Source: Microbacterium sp. LWH3-1.2
Lineage (GTDB): Bacteria; Actinomycetota; Actinomycetes; Actinomycetales; Microbacteriaceae
Length of the DNA: 64,000 nucleotides
NCBI RefSeq assembly: GCF_040675855.1
Contig: NZ_JBEGIK010000001.1
Span: 3,658,001-3,722,000, forward strand
Reading direction: 5' to 3'
In this document: positions 25,100 to 34,352 of the stretch, one piece after another
Layout of the letters: every line of letters starts with the position of its first letter
How positions within the stretch are numbered: the first letter of the stretch is position 1
The notes under the pieces: model-generated
What the model was told of the DNA's origin: nothing
Databases searched by the model: none
Seen by the model: the letters and a program-made list of their open reading frames with translations, nothing else
Program-made: the position numbers and the translations under genes

Positions 25100-25444
25100 T
25101 CAGGCGGTGCGGAGGATCTTCTCCATCGACTTGCCACGAGCGAGCTCGTCGACGAGCTTGTCGAGGTAACGGATCCTCTGCATCAGCGGGTCCTCGATCT
25201 CCTCGACGCGCATGCCGCAGATGACTCCCGTGATGAGCGAGGCGTTCGGGTTGAGGTCGGCGTCCGCGAAGAAGTCCTCGAAGGTCGTGTGCTCGTCGAT
25301 GTGCTGCTTCAGCCGGGCATCGTCGAATCCCGTGAGCCATTCGATGACCTGGTCGAGCTCCTCGGCCGTGCGCCCCTTCTTCTCGACCTTCGTCACGTAC
25401 AGCGGGTAGACCGAGGCGAAGCTGATCGAGAAGATCCGGTGCAT
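25100..25444 (-). CDS. DUF2200 family protein
   Basis: This 114-residue soluble protein has the whole DUF2200 domain: [26 protein letters not shown], then [61 protein letters not shown]. The family is widespread and uncharacterised. The ATG at 25444 starts the domain at residue 1. No operon partner is apparent. Confidence 0.88.
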   Translation of the reverse strand: MHRIFSISFASVYPLYVTKVEKKGRTAEELDQVIEWLTGFDDARLKQHIDEHTTFEDFFADADLNPNASLITGVICGMRVEEIEDPLMQRIRYLDKLVDELARGKSMEKILRTA

Positions 25445-25463
25445 GCCGACAGGCTAGAACCGG

Positions 25464-25490
25464 ACGGATGCCTCGGCCCACGGCATCCGT
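25464..25490. repeat. inverted pair of ACGGATGCC words
   Basis: ACGGATGCC (25464-25472) and its mirror GGCATCCGT (25482-25490), with a 9-nt spacer, lie in the promoter-side gap of the DUF2200 gene. This is another intergenic inverted pair of the recurrent word. Confidence 0.6.
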
Positions 25491-25505
25491 GCGCCCGGCG
25501 CAGAA

Positions 25506-25542
25506 GATGGTCCCGGTGGGTTGCCCTCCCACCGGGACCATC
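25506..25542. terminator. hairpin terminator, probably for minus-strand transcripts
   Basis: There is a perfect 15-bp stem (GATGGTCCCGGTGGG, 7-nt loop, mirror arm). It is 188 nt past the stop of the quinone oxidoreductase gene. A short minus-strand open frame ending LIWRSNMQFSA (stop 25594-25592) lies just before it and may be the tail of a lost gene. Confidence 0.75.
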
Positions 25543-25729
25543 GCGCGTTCGCGGGAGACGGGACGGCGACCCGAACGCCGAAGCTCGACCGCTACGCGCT
25601 GAACTGCATGTTGCTCCGCCAGATTAAGCAGGGACACCCGGATCCGTCTCCCTGTTGACACGCGCCGCGCGGAACTGATATCGGCCGATCGCGTCGGGCC
25701 GCGTCGGCTTCGGCTCGGGTCCGACGGGG

Positions 25730-26689
25730 TCATTCCCCGCGCACCGCAACCACGACTTTGCCGAGCGCGCGGCCCTCGCCGTGCCACGCAAGCGCTTCGG
25801 GGACCTGGTCGAGCGGGAACACGCGGTCGATGTGCACCCTCACCTCCCCGGCCGCACACCGCTCCGCGACCGGCACGAACGCCGAGGGGCCCTGGCGCAC
25901 GAACAGCACGCCCAAGTGCCTGCCGGTGACGGCTCCGAGCAGCGCGCCGGCAGTCAGCATCCGTATCAGCGCCCGTCCCGTGCCACCGACCATCACGCAC
26001 CGGCCGCCCTTCGCGAGCGCACGCGCATAGGCGAACACGGAACGGCGCGCGACGAGATCTACGATGAGGTCGTACGGGCCGCCACGGGCGAAGTCCCCGC
26101 GTCGGTAGTCGATGACCGCCTCCGCGCCGAGCGTGCGGAGGAAGTCGAGCTTGCCGGCGTTGTCGACCGCCGTCACGTGCACGCCCTTCTGTGTCGCGAG
26201 CTGCATCGCGAGACTCCCCGAGCCTCCGCCGGCGCCGTTGAGCAGCATCCGTGAGCCCGGCTCCGCCAGCGCGACGGCGTGCGTCGCGATCGCGGCTGCC
26301 TGGGGAAGAGCGGATGCCTCGGCGAACGACAGCTGCGCCGGCTTCCGGGCGAGCGCCGACTCGGGCACGGCGACGAATTCGGCGAACCCGCCGTAGCGAG
26401 GCATGATGTCGCCGAACACCTCGTCGCCGATCGCGAACCGCGTCACGCCTTCGCCGACGGCCGCGATGCGGCCGGCGATGTCGGATCCGAGGATCCGGCG
26501 CCGCGGCCGGAACAGCCCGCCCAGGCGCGCGTAGGCGGGACTTCCGTGCAGCCCTTCCCAGTCCGAGAGGTTCACCGACGTCGCCACGACCTCGACGAGC
26601 GCCTCGCCGGCCCCGGGCACCGGCCGCGGGACGTCGCGCACCTGGAGCTGCTCGGGCGAGCCGTACCGCTCGTACACGACCGCGCGCAT
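25730..26689 (-). CDS. NADPH:quinone oxidoreductase-like MDR protein
   Basis: This medium-chain dehydrogenase/reductase of 319 residues is of the zinc-free quinone oxidoreductase type. Its N-terminus has MRAVVYERYGSPEQLQVRDVPRP, the catalytic-domain GSDIAGRIAAVGEGV, and the Rossmann motif LLNGAGGGSGSLAMQLA (about 148-164). No structural-zinc cysteines are present. The C-terminus, VFPLDQVPEALAWHGEGRALGKVVV, is diagnostic. ATG 26689 opens at the family's usual first residues, with GGGACGATG upstream. Confidence 0.92.
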   Translation of the reverse strand: MRAVVYERYGSPEQLQVRDVPRPVPGAGEALVEVVATSVNLSDWEGLHGSPAYARLGGLFRPRRRILGSDIAGRIAAVGEGVTRFAIGDEVFGDIMPRYGGFAEFVAVPESALARKPAQLSFAEASALPQAAAIATHAVALAEPGSRMLLNGAGGGSGSLAMQLATQKGVHVTAVDNAGKLDFLRTLGAEAVIDYRRGDFARGGPYDLIVDLVARRSVFAYARALAKGGRCVMVGGTGRALIRMLTAGALLGAVTGRHLGVLFVRQGPSAFVPVAERCAAGEVRVHIDRVFPLDQVPEALAWHGEGRALGKVVVAVRGE

Positions 26690-26757
26690 GCCTACATCGT
26701 CCCGGGGTCGTGACGACGAGCGCAACGTCCTCTCGGCGTGGCGGAGTGAGGTTCCGA

Positions 26758-28776
26758 TCAACCGCCCGCGCCTGGAGGCAGCAGCGGCTGCAAGGCCCGG
26801 CCGAGCACGACGGCCAGGTCGGCGCTGATCTCCGCGGTGAGGTGATGCGAGTCCCGGTACACGAGCGTGTTGCCGAGGATGGGCGGACACGCCTCGACGC
26901 CGCACAAGTACTCGTTGAGGTCGACGAGGGGGACGCCGCGCTCGGCGGTGGCCGTCGCCTCGCCCTCGCGGGCCGGCCCGGCCAGCGCGACCGTCCGGTG
27001 CTGGGCACACGCCCCGGTGTCGGAGAGGTGCGCCGACAGGCACGGTGCCGGGTCCTCCCGCATATCGGGGGTGTCGGCCATCATCGCGACGGGCGCGTCG
27101 ATCGCGTCGAGCGTACGACCGAACGCCGCCGCCCATGTCTTCGCGTCGTCCTCGACGCCCGGCGCGAGCTCCGGGTCGGTGAAGGTCGCCAGGAGCACCA
27201 GGGCAGGAGGCGAAGCGTTGATGCGGTCGATCACGGCATCGCGCCATTCGGGGCACTGCGGGAAGGGCGCACCCCGGCGCAGCGATTCGATGTCGGCCGC
27301 CGGGCAGGAGCTCTTCGTGTGGACCTCGACCGAGTACCCGGCCGACGTGGCGAAGCCCTCGAGCGCGGGGAACCACTGCGCGGCGTGCGAATCGCCCAGG
27401 AGCACGATGCGGGGCGCCGCGGGATCCCCGTAGACGCAGCCCTCTGCATCCGTGGCCCTGCTGCCCCGCATACAGCCGTCCTGGTAGAGCTCGGGAAGGC
27501 TGTCGCGGGCGTCCCGCAGCGCAGGCGCGAGGTTGTCGGGCACGAACTCGGTGCCGCGCGGGGCATCGACGATGACGGTGCTCGAGGCCGCGCGCTCCGC
27601 GTGCAGCGAACGCGTGTCGACCACCGCGTACGCCGCGCTCGCGAGGCCCAGGCACGCGAGCGAGCCGGCGAGCGCGCCGACCAGCGTGACATGCGCACGC
27701 CGCTTGGTGAGCAGCGGCGCGCGGCGCACCGGATCCTCGACGAACCGGTACAGCAGCCACGCCACCGGCACGCACGCGACCGCGATGCCGAGTGTCGTCC
27801 ACAGCGGCAGCTCCCCCGGAAGCGCGGTGCCGGGCAGCACGATCGCCGGCCAGTGGATGAGATACAACGAGTACGAGATCGTCCCGATGAACACCATGCC
27901 GCGGGTCGACAGCATCCGTGTCGGTCCGCGCCACGTCTCACCCGCCGCGATCACCGCCGCCGTGCCGAGCACGGGCAGCGCCGCCGCCGCACCCGGGAAG
28001 AGCGTCTCGGACGAGAAGAAGAGGACGGATGCGGCCACGGCAGCGATCCCCGCCCACCCGAGGGGCGCCGCCCATCGCTCCCCTGCGATCGCGGGCCGCC
28101 GCTGCAGCAGCACGGCGACGAGCCCGCCCGCGCCGAGCTCCCACGCGCGCGAGGGCAGCGAGAAGAACGCCCACGGCTGCGCGGCGAACGTAAGCCACAC
28201 GCAGAGTGCGAACGAGGCAGCGACCACCGCGATGAGCACGGCGACCAGCGCCCGTCGCGAGCGGACCAGAGCCCAGACCAGTGCGAGCAGCGCCGGCCAG
28301 AGCAGATAGAACTGCTCCTCGACCCCCAGCGACCAGTAGTGCTGGAACAGCGACGGATTCGACGACTCGGCCAGGTAGTCCGAGTTCGCGGAAGCGAAGA
28401 AGTAGTTCGGCACGTACAGCGCGGTGGCGACGGCCGCCGCCCAGAGGTCCTTCATGAGCAGCGGCGGATACCAGATGAGCGCCGCCGCGACCGAGATGAT
28501 CAGGACGACGAACGATGCCGGCAGGATGCGGCGGGCCCGTCGGGCGTAGAACTCTCCGAACCTCAGCCGGCCATGGCGCTCGAGCTGCCCCAGCAGGTGC
28601 GACGTGATGAGAAAGCCCGAGATGACGAAGAACACGTCGACGCCGATGTAGCCACCCGGGAGGAACGGCAGCCCCGCGTGGTAGAGCAGGACCGACGCGA
28701 CCGCGATCGCACGCAGTCCTTGCACATCGGCGCGAAAACCCGAGTGGTCGGGCTGGGCGCTTGCTCGGTCCACCAC
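26758..28776 (-). CDS. OafA/YrhL-type membrane acyltransferase with SGNH domain
   Basis: This two-domain surface acyltransferase has 672 residues. Residues about 12-360 are the acyltransferase-3 membrane domain with 10-11 helices and the family motifs RADVQGLRAIAV, LLYHAG and FFVISGFLIT. Residues about 420-665 are an extracytoplasmic SGNH esterase/transferase domain with IVLLGDSHAAQW (block I Ser) and the closing DSHHLT (Asp-His). It O-acylates a cell-surface glycan. The start is a GTG at 28776 (a second GTG follows). The flanking genes do not identify the acceptor. Confidence 0.93.
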   Translation of the reverse strand: MVDRASAQPDHSGFRADVQGLRAIAVASVLLYHAGLPFLPGGYIGVDVFFVISGFLITSHLLGQLERHGRLRFGEFYARRARRILPASFVVLIISVAAALIWYPPLLMKDLWAAAVATALYVPNYFFASANSDYLAESSNPSLFQHYWSLGVEEQFYLLWPALLALVWALVRSRRALVAVLIAVVAASFALCVWLTFAAQPWAFFSLPSRAWELGAGGLVAVLLQRRPAIAGERWAAPLGWAGIAAVAASVLFFSSETLFPGAAAALPVLGTAAVIAAGETWRGPTRMLSTRGMVFIGTISYSLYLIHWPAIVLPGTALPGELPLWTTLGIAVACVPVAWLLYRFVEDPVRRAPLLTKRRAHVTLVGALAGSLACLGLASAAYAVVDTRSLHAERAASSTVIVDAPRGTEFVPDNLAPALRDARDSLPELYQDGCMRGSRATDAEGCVYGDPAAPRIVLLGDSHAAQWFPALEGFATSAGYSVEVHTKSSCPAADIESLRRGAPFPQCPEWRDAVIDRINASPPALVLLATFTDPELAPGVEDDAKTWAAAFGRTLDAIDAPVAMMADTPDMREDPAPCLSAHLSDTGACAQHRTVALAGPAREGEATATAERGVPLVDLNEYLCGVEACPPILGNTLVYRDSHHLTAEISADLAVVLGRALQPLLPPGAGG

Positions 28777-29013
28777 TCGACAGACCCTAGGTCGGCGAGG
28801 TGAACGGTCGCCACCCCCTTGACGGACCGCGGCGGACGCTGCACGATACGGCTCACGCAGCTCGGAGCTGGCATCCTGACGAAACTGATCCTCGGCGGGA
28901 TCCCGCAGTGGGCGACGCTCGAGGTGCCCTCGGCGCTCTTCACGACGCTCTTCGAGCTCGTGCCGCGACCCCTCTGCCTTCGTCGACCTGGCGCGTTCGC
29001 GCCGAGGAGCGGG

Positions 29014-30675
29014 CTACGACACCCGACCGTCGCCCGGCCGCGACACTCGCAGCCATCGGTAGCCGTAGGCCGGCACCTCGAGCTCCAGGCCTCCCCGTCC
29101 ATCGAGCTCGATGCGGTGCGAGCCCAGCAGGTCGACCAGGCAGGTGCCTTCGGGCTCCCCATCCACGATGAATCGCGTCGTCGCGGGCACGTCGGCGAAG
29201 TTGTGGATCGCGATCATCCGACCGACATCGGCGCTGAGTGAGTGCGTGAGGATCGCCGGCACCGGCTGCTCGAGCACCTCGAAGGCTCCCCACCCGAGCT
29301 CCGGCGAGATCCGGTAGCGCGACATCAGGTCGCGGAAGAAGTGCAGCAGCGAATCGCGGTCCTTGATCTGGGCGGCGGCGTTGACGTGCTCGGGCGCGTA
29401 GCCGTCGCCCGGCGGCTGCGCGATCAGCCGCGACGGGGGCGCCGACGAGAAGCCGCCGTTCTTCTCGCCCGTCCATTGCATCGGCGTGCGCACGGCGCTC
29501 CGCCCCGGGATCTCGGCGTTCTCGCCCATCCCGATCTCCTCGCCGTAGAACAGCACCGGTGTGCCCGGGAGGGTGAACATCAAGCTGTACGCCATGCGGA
29601 TACGCCGCGGGTCGCCGAGCATCGGAGGCAGCCGGCGCGTGATGCCACGGCCGTAGACGCGCTGCTTCTCGTCCGGCGCGAAGGCTTCGAACACCTCCTC
29701 CCGTTCGTCGTCGGACAACTTGTCGAGCGTCAGCTCGTCGTGGTTGCGCAGGAAGTTCGCCCACTGCACGTCCTCGGGAAGGTCGGGCCGTGACGCCAGC
29801 GCCTCGACGAGCGGCGCAGGATCCTTGCGGGCGAGAGCCAGGTAGAACGCCTGCATCCCGATGAAGTCGAACTGCATCGACAGCTCGTTCACCTCCGCAC
29901 CCCCGAAGTACTGCACCTGCTGGTCGTACGGCAGGTTCACCTCGCCGAGCAGGATCGCCTCGCTCGAGCGGCGCTGCAGGAAGCGCCGGAAGTCCCGCAG
30001 GAGCTCGTGCGGATCGGGGATCTGGGTGCCCTTCGGCAGCTCGAGCAAGAAGGGGACCGCGTCGACACGGAAACCGGCCACACCCAGCTGCAGCCAGAAG
30101 CCGATCACCCTCGCCAGTTCGTCGCGCACGACGGGGTTCGCGATGTTGAGGTCGGGCTGGTGCTCGTAGAAGCTGTGCTGGTACCACTGCCCCGACGCCT
30201 CGTCCTGGGTCCAGACGCCCTTCGCCTCGCCCGGGAACACGGAGTTCTTCTGCCCCTTCGGCGGAGGATCGTCGCGCCACACGTAGTAGTCCCGGTAGGG
30301 CGAGTTCACGCTCCGCTTCGCCTTCAGGAACCACGGATGCCGGTCGGACGTGTGGTTCACGACGAGGTCCACGATCACCCGCATGCCGCGGTCGTTGGCG
30401 GTGCGGATCACCTCGACGAGCTCGCCGTGGTTGCCGAGCCGCGGATCGACCCCGTAGAAGTCCGTGATGTCGTACCCGTCGTCGCGGTCGGGGGTCGGGT
30501 AGAAGGGCATCAGCCACAGGCACGTCACGCCCAGCTGCGCGAGGTAGTCGATGCGCTGGGCGAGGCCCTGCATGTCGCCGGTCCCGTCGCCGTCAGCGTC
30601 CATGTACGTCTCGACGTCGAGGCAGTAGACGATGGCGCTCTTCCACCACAGGTCGCTCGTGTCGGTGATCTTCAT
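29014..30675 (-). CDS. GH13 alpha-amylase family protein, trehalose-synthase-like
   Basis: This 553-residue GH13 enzyme is of the trehalose synthase/maltose glucosylmutase-like subgroup. It opens with WWKSAIVYCLDVETYMDADGDGTGD and has VDLVVNHTS, the nucleophile in GFRVDAVPF, the acid/base in LLGEVNLP and the third carboxylate in FLRNHDELT, so all catalytic residues are present. The C-terminal beta domain runs to the end. TreS converts maltose and trehalose, but here no maltokinase or glgE neighbours are present, so amylase-like hydrolysis is also possible. The ATG at 30675 follows GAGGAGGGC. Confidence 0.9.
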   Translation of the reverse strand: MKITDTSDLWWKSAIVYCLDVETYMDADGDGTGDMQGLAQRIDYLAQLGVTCLWLMPFYPTPDRDDGYDITDFYGVDPRLGNHGELVEVIRTANDRGMRVIVDLVVNHTSDRHPWFLKAKRSVNSPYRDYYVWRDDPPPKGQKNSVFPGEAKGVWTQDEASGQWYQHSFYEHQPDLNIANPVVRDELARVIGFWLQLGVAGFRVDAVPFLLELPKGTQIPDPHELLRDFRRFLQRRSSEAILLGEVNLPYDQQVQYFGGAEVNELSMQFDFIGMQAFYLALARKDPAPLVEALASRPDLPEDVQWANFLRNHDELTLDKLSDDEREEVFEAFAPDEKQRVYGRGITRRLPPMLGDPRRIRMAYSLMFTLPGTPVLFYGEEIGMGENAEIPGRSAVRTPMQWTGEKNGGFSSAPPSRLIAQPPGDGYAPEHVNAAAQIKDRDSLLHFFRDLMSRYRISPELGWGAFEVLEQPVPAILTHSLSADVGRMIAIHNFADVPATTRFIVDGEPEGTCLVDLLGSHRIELDGRGGLELEVPAYGYRWLRVSRPGDGRVS

Positions 30676-30902
30676 CGTGCCCTCCTCGGATCGGGAACGG
30701 ATGCCGGCTGCCGGGCCGCACGGCGGCCACGCATGGTCATTCCGCGATTCTCACGAACGGCGAGGCGCCTCGCGAGGCCCTTGAGATCGGCCGCGTCGTC
30801 GGGTACGCGCGGCTAGAGTCGAAGGGCCGCGCGGGTCGCAGCATCCGTCCCCTTCCCATTTCCCACGGGCGCAACGGTGAGCGCACGTTCCGAGGAGCCG
30901 CC

Positions 30903-32405
30903 GTGTCCACCGTCGCCCCATCCGCCGATCGCTACCGCAGCGAGCCGACCGTGCGGCAGGCGCTTCGCCGGCCGCGTCTGCTCACCCGCGAGGTCATCGC
31001 CGGACTCGTCGTGGCGCTCGCCCTCATCCCCGAGGCGATCGCCTTCTCGGTCGTCGCGGGCGTCGATCCGCGGGTGGGGCTGTTCTCATCGTTCGTGCTC
31101 GCGGTCGTCATCGCGTTCACCGGTGGGCGCCCGGCGATGATCACCGCCGCAGCGGGCGCGGTCGCGCTCGTCATCGCGCCGGTCGCGCGCGAGTACGGCT
31201 CCGACTACCTCATCATCACGATCGCGCTGGCCGGCGTGATCCAGGTGCTGCTCGCGGTGCTCGGCGTCGCGAAGCTCATGAGGTTCATCCCGCGCAGTGT
31301 GATGGTCGGCTTCGTCAACGCCCTCGCGATCCTCATCTTCCTCTCGCAGATGCCGCAGCTCGTCGACGTCCCCTGGGCGGTGTACGTGCTCGTCGTGGTG
31401 GGGCTCGGCATCCTCTTCGTCTGGCCGCGGATCACTCGCGCAGTGCCGGCGCCGCTCATCGCGATCGTGGTGTTGACGGTGGTCGTCGTGGTGTTCGGGC
31501 TCGCGGCGGTGCCGAACGTCGCAGATCAGGGGGAGCTGCCCCGAAGCCTTCCGGAGCTCCTCCTCCCGAACGTGCCCCTCACGTGGGAGACGGTCCAGAT
31601 CGTCGCGCCCTACGCCTTCGCCGCCGCGCTCGTCGGCCTGCTCGAGTCGCTCATGACCGCGAAGCTCGTCGACGACGTCACCGACAGCCACTCGCGCAAG
31701 ACCCGCGAGGCATGGGGGCTCGGCGTGGCGAACGTCGCGTCCGCCTTCTTCGGCGGCACGGGCGGCTGCGCGATGATCGGGCAGACCATGATCAATGTCA
31801 AGACCTCGGGAGGTCGCACCCGCATCTCGACATTCCTCGCCGGCGTATGGGTGCTGGTCCTCGTGGTGGCCCTCGGCGACATCGTCGGCCTCATCCCGAT
31901 GGCGGCTCTCGTGGCCGTCATGATCGCGGTGTCGGTGATGACCTTCGACTGGCACAGCGTCCGTCCTTCGACACTGACGCGGATGCCGCTCAGCGAGACC
32001 CTCGTGATGCTCGTCACCGTCGTGGCCACAGTGTGGACCCACAACCTGGCCGTCGGAGTGGTCCTGGGCGTGCTGGCCGCGATGGTGCTGTTCGCGCGCC
32101 GCGTCGCGCACTTCACGACCGTCACCCGCGAGGTCGATGGCGAGACCGCCCGCTACCGCGTCGACGGCGAGCTCTTCTTCGCGTCGAGCAACGACCTGAC
32201 CACGCAGTTCGACTACTCCGCCGACCCGCCGCACGTCGTGATCGACCTCTCCCGCACGCACGTGTGGGACGCCTCGACGGTCGCCGCCCTCGACGCGATC
32301 GTCACGAAGTACGAGGCGCGCGGCACGACGGTCGCCCTCGAGGGCATGACGGATGCTGCGGCCCGCTTCCACGGCCGCCTCAGCGGGAAGCTCGGCTCGG
32401 CCTGA
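30903..32405 (+). CDS. SulP-family anion transporter with STAS domain
   Basis: This SLC26/SulP inorganic anion transporter has 500 residues. It has 10-12 membrane helices starting at LTREVIAGLVVALALIPEAIAFS (the SulP signature), and TGGRPAMITAAAGA and the FFGGTGGCAMIGQTMINVKTSGGRTR loop. The C-terminal STAS domain (about 410-500) includes VVIDLSRTHVWDASTVAALD. Substrates in the family are sulfate, bicarbonate or dicarboxylates and cannot be told apart here. The start is a GTG at 30903 after GAGGAGCC. It is divergent from the GH13 gene. Confidence 0.93.
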   Translation: MSTVAPSADRYRSEPTVRQALRRPRLLTREVIAGLVVALALIPEAIAFSVVAGVDPRVGLFSSFVLAVVIAFTGGRPAMITAAAGAVALVIAPVAREYGSDYLIITIALAGVIQVLLAVLGVAKLMRFIPRSVMVGFVNALAILIFLSQMPQLVDVPWAVYVLVVVGLGILFVWPRITRAVPAPLIAIVVLTVVVVVFGLAAVPNVADQGELPRSLPELLLPNVPLTWETVQIVAPYAFAAALVGLLESLMTAKLVDDVTDSHSRKTREAWGLGVANVASAFFGGTGGCAMIGQTMINVKTSGGRTRISTFLAGVWVLVLVVALGDIVGLIPMAALVAVMIAVSVMTFDWHSVRPSTLTRMPLSETLVMLVTVVATVWTHNLAVGVVLGVLAAMVLFARRVAHFTTVTREVDGETARYRVDGELFFASSNDLTTQFDYSADPPHVVIDLSRTHVWDASTVAALDAIVTKYEARGTTVALEGMTDAAARFHGRLSGKLGSA

Positions 32406-32640
32406 TCGCGCCCGAGGGGCAGCTCGGCATCCGGCGCAAGCCCCTGCCCCGCACGCGTGTCGGAGAAGAGCAGCAGTCGCGTCGCCGTCCTCTGATTCCG
32501 GCCGCCGCGCGAGGGCGAGGTGAGGAACCCAACCAGGCGTGCAACTCGGAGCCCGTTCCCAGGTTCGCGGGACCAAAAGCGCCGAGACATCCGTTCTCCT
32601 CTATGACGCCGCAGCCAGCTGCGTCGCAACTGGAGGAATC

Positions 32641-33108
32641 GTGAGCAACGAGTACCGCAAGACCCCCGAGGCGCTGAGCCGCCTCACCGACACCCAGTAC
32701 CGCGTCACGCAGGAGGACGGCACCGAGCCGGCCTTCCGCAACGCGTACTGGAACAACCACGAGCCCGGCATCTACGTCGACGTCGTCTCAGGCCAACCGC
32801 TCTTCTCATCGACCGACAAGTACGACAGCGGAACCGGATGGCCGAGCTTCACCCAGCCGATCGAGCCCGACGCCGTGTCGACCAAGAAGGACTGGAAGCT
32901 GCTCCTGCCGCGCACCGAGGTGCGCTCGTCGGGCGCCGACAGCCATCTGGGTCACGTCTTCCCCGACGGCCCACGCCGGGCCGGCGGCCTGAGATACTGC
33001 ATGAATTCGGCCGCACTGCGCTTCGTGCCCGCCTCGTCGCTCGAGGACGAGGGCTACGGCGCCTACCGCCACCTCTTCACCACCGAGAACCAGGAGCACT
33101 CATCATGA
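32641..33108 (+). CDS. msrB: peptide-methionine (R)-S-oxide reductase
   Basis: This reductase of 155 residues repairs methionine-R-sulfoxide. The catalytic Cys120 lies in [11 protein letters not shown], and DSGTGWPSF and [10 protein letters not shown] are intact. The two CxxC zinc pairs of many MsrBs are absent ([10 protein letters not shown] and RSSGADSH instead), and Cys120 is the only cysteine, so this is a zinc-free, one-Cys form that must be recycled by an external thiol. GTG 32641 follows GGAGGAATC. It overlaps msrA by 4 nt. Confidence 0.95.
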   Translation: MSNEYRKTPEALSRLTDTQYRVTQEDGTEPAFRNAYWNNHEPGIYVDVVSGQPLFSSTDKYDSGTGWPSFTQPIEPDAVSTKKDWKLLLPRTEVRSSGADSHLGHVFPDGPRRAGGLRYCMNSAALRFVPASSLEDEGYGAYRHLFTTENQEHSS

Positions 33109-33659
33109 CCAGCGGTCCCTTCGACACCGGCGAGATCACCCGCACCCCCGGCACCGAGACGGCAGTCCTCGCCGGCGGCTGTTTCTGGGGCATGGAGGAC
33201 CTCATCCGCCGCCAGCCCGGGGTGCTCGACACCCGTGTCGGCTACACCGGCGGCGAGAACGCGCACGCGACCTACCGCAAGCACCCCGGTCACGCAGAGG
33301 CGGTGGAGATCGTCTTCGACCCCACGAAGACCTCGTACCGCGACATCCTGGCGTTCTTCTTCCAGATCCACGATCCGTCGACCCTGAACCGTCAGGGCAA
33401 CGACATCGGCTCCAGTTACCGCTCGGCGATCTTCCCGCTCTCGCCTGAGCAGGCCGAGGTCGCGCGCGACACCATCGCCGACGTCGACGCTTCGGGTCTC
33501 TGGCCAGGCGAGGCAGTCACCACGATCGAGCCCGCGGGCCCGTTCTGGGAGGCCGAGCCCGAGCACCAGGACTACCTGATCCGCATCCCGAACGGCTATA
33601 CGTGCCACTTCCCGCGGGCCGGCTGGGTGCTCCCCAAGCGGGCCGACGCGACGGCGTAG
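33105..33659 (+). CDS. msrA: peptide-methionine (S)-S-oxide reductase
   Basis: This reductase of 184 residues repairs methionine-S-sulfoxide. The catalytic motif GGCFWGMED has Cys26, followed by [22 protein letters not shown] and the recycling-region Cys near [10 protein letters not shown]. It overlaps msrB by ATGA, giving a coupled msrB-msrA operon that covers both sulfoxide stereoisomers. A perfect palindromic terminator follows the stop by 12 nt. Confidence 0.96.
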   Translation: MTSGPFDTGEITRTPGTETAVLAGGCFWGMEDLIRRQPGVLDTRVGYTGGENAHATYRKHPGHAEAVEIVFDPTKTSYRDILAFFFQIHDPSTLNRQGNDIGSSYRSAIFPLSPEQAEVARDTIADVDASGLWPGEAVTTIEPAGPFWEAEPEHQDYLIRIPNGYTCHFPRAGWVLPKRADATA

Positions 33660-33671
33660 GAGCAGGCGAGA

Positions 33672-33707
33672 ACGGATGCCGCGACCCGGCCGGGTCGCGG
33701 CATCCGT
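33672..33707. terminator. bidirectional palindromic terminator containing ACGGATGCC words
   Basis: This is a perfect 36-bp palindrome: the 18-bp arm ACGGATGCCGCGACCCGG and its mirror. It sits between msrA and the convergent GyrI-like gene, and both arm tips are the recurrent ACGGATGC word. Confidence 0.88.
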
Positions 33708-33731
33708 CGTCCGGATCGTGAGGCGTGAGGA

Positions 33732-34352
33732 CTACCCCGCCGTTTCGACGGGCTGACGCAGGATCGTGCGGAGCTTCTCGGGGGCCGAGCGGCGGGGATC
33801 GGCGAGGTAGATCTCGTGGTGCAGGCCCCGCATGCGCAGACCGGCCTCGGGAATGAAGCGCTCGTGCATTTCGGCGAGCACCGGCGCCTCGTCGTCGTAC
33901 GACCCGACGTGCAGGGTCTGCACGCACCGGCCCTCGGCGAGCTCCGCGAGGCGCAGTCGATCGAGGGCGGGAGGGCCGCCTTTCGCCGCCGCCGCGTCCC
34001 GGGCGCGCTCGAAGTGTCTGGCATCGAGCCACTCCGGGACGAGGCTCATCATCGTCCAGCTCCACCGTGACTTGTCACGCTCCGACGTGAACGCCGACAT
34101 GTCGTCGGACCACCAGAGGCCCTCGAGCGGCATCACGACGTAGTCACGGCCGAGCTCGCCCTTGCTCAGGAACTTGAGCTTGTAGGCGACGCTGAACACG
34201 GCGGCCACGGCGTGCCCGTACGCCTGCGACGTGTTGGGGTCGCCGTGGCCATCGATCATGAGATACCGCATCGGCGGCACCTCGACGATCTCGAACGACC
34301 CCCGCGGTGCGGCGTACGCCCCGATCGATTTTTTCAGATCGAGCTTGTTCAC
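33732..34352 (-). CDS. GyrI-like small-molecule-binding domain protein
   Basis: This 206-residue soluble protein of the GyrI-like/SOUL-related fold reads LKKSIGAYAAPRGSFEIVEVPPMRYLMIDGHGDPN, then AYGHAVAAVFSVAYKLKF and the C-terminal HEIYLADPRRSAPEKLRTILRQPV typical of the standalone class. These bind or hydrolyse small cationic or acylated molecules; the role here is unknown. The GTG at 34352 overlaps the gnd stop (GTGA), so it is translated with gnd; sequence further upstream is gnd's other frame. Confidence 0.88.
   Translation of the reverse strand: MNKLDLKKSIGAYAAPRGSFEIVEVPPMRYLMIDGHGDPNTSQAYGHAVAAVFSVAYKLKFLSKGELGRDYVVMPLEGLWWSDDMSAFTSERDKSRWSWTMMSLVPEWLDARHFERARDAAAAKGGPPALDRLRLAELAEGRCVQTLHVGSYDDEAPVLAEMHERFIPEAGLRMRGLHHEIYLADPRRSAPEKLRTILRQPVETAG

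Noticed and set aside
26710..28803. Long plus-strand frame opposite the acyltransferase gene
   Set aside because: Arg/His-rich low-complexity translation with no motif; the minus strand carries a complete OafA-type protein.
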